NCBI GenBank assembly: GCA_018894105.1
Contig: CM032123.1
Span: forward strand, 869,001 to 933,000
DNA: 64,000 bases
Direction of reading: 5' to 3'
Source of the DNA: Jacaranda mimosifolia
Taxonomy: Eukaryota > Streptophyta > Magnoliopsida > Lamiales > Bignoniaceae
The position numbers were made by a program, and so were the translations under genes. The notes beneath the pieces were generated by a model, which had not been told where the DNA came from, ran no database searches, and worked only from the letters and a program-made list of their open reading frames with translations. Of the stretch, positions 63,793 to 64,000 are shown in pieces (the stretch's first letter is position 1; each line of letters starts with the position of its first letter).

Positions 63793-64000
63793 TTAGATCT
63801 TCCAACCCAGCCCGTAGGTACAACCTATAGTTTCCCATCTTGGAGGTATGAAGACAACATCGTTCCACTTCGATTTTGTCGAGCAATCCTACAAAATTAA
63901 GAAACATAATACTCTCTATATTCTAGAAATATTAACAAAATTATTCAAGCACATTTTTATGAAAAATCTTTTCAAAACATTTTTTAAAAAATATAATCAG
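63793..64000 (-). CDS. TIC22-like: TIC22-like copy D, 3' end only (runs off window)
   Basis: The last exon (63793-63888) of a further TIC22-like copy is visible on the minus strand: DCSTKSKWNDVVFIPPRWE, then a divergent end and TAA at 63795-63793. The acceptor AG before it is intact (TAG at 63891-63889). The conserved PPGW has become PPRW. The remaining exons would lie beyond the window, so I cannot say whether this copy is functional. Confidence 0.7.

Overview
The window is nuclear DNA from a flowering plant, most likely a eudicot. Genes are AT-rich and intron-containing, with GT-AG introns. Spacers are full of TA, CA/CT and ATT microsatellites and short TIR (MITE), Helitron-like and SINE-like elements. 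The protein families are typical plant ones: MEKK1-type MAPKKK, MPK6/SIPK-type MAPK, DUF1644, CML, TIC22. The MPK6-like protein looks asterid/SIPK-like, but that is a weak taxonomic hint. There are no bacterial operons, CRISPR arrays or viral genes.

Layout. 1-8.6 kb is mostly repeats, with one small unrecognised two-exon gene (2161-2603) and a tandem Helitron-like element (4751-5322). At 8.77-10.34 kb (+) lies a TMEM50-like membrane protein gene. At 11.92-16.70 kb (-) lies a serine-rich protein with vasculin-like motifs. 17.4-21.6 kb is a spacer with a MITE. At 21.96-28.07 kb (+) is an eight-exon MEKK1-like MAPKKK whose leader carries upstream ORFs. 28.1-32 kb is a spacer and leader with a possible Helitron. 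At 32.06-33.04 kb (+) is a DUF1644 zinc-finger gene, and at 33.79-34.45 kb (-) a small basic protein gene. At 36.14-42.69 kb (+) is a six-exon MPK6/SIPK-like MAP kinase with a nested transposon in intron 5.

The last 21 kb is a young segmental-duplication field. An intact EF-hand gene (CML, 43253-43723, +) lies tail-to-tail with an intact seven-exon TIC22-like gene (46483-49380, -). A divergent TIC22-like paralogue follows (51226-53221, -), then a small membrane-anchored protein (54613-54978, -). From about 58.9 kb a broken copy of the CML-TIC22 segment reappears as a tandem duplication. A TIC22 pseudogene lacking its first two exons (59976-61176) is fused, across a 6-bp microhomology, to a 5'-truncated CML pseudogene with a nonsense mutation (61259-61542). 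The duplicated spacer and a further TIC22-like 3' exon follow and run off the window end. Comparing the copies shows four insertions present in one copy and absent from another, so empty and occupied sites can be read directly.

Functional links: MEKK1-type and MPK6-type kinases belong to the same immune and stress MAPK network and here lie about 8 kb apart. CML proteins sense calcium; TIC22 proteins act in the chloroplast envelope intermembrane space. No undescribed multi-gene system was found. The most informative content is the fine structure of the CML-TIC22 duplication, the mobile elements that decorate it, and a few small unrecognised genes. All splice structures were derived by hand from GT-AG sites, reading frame and family similarity, without transcripts or database searches.
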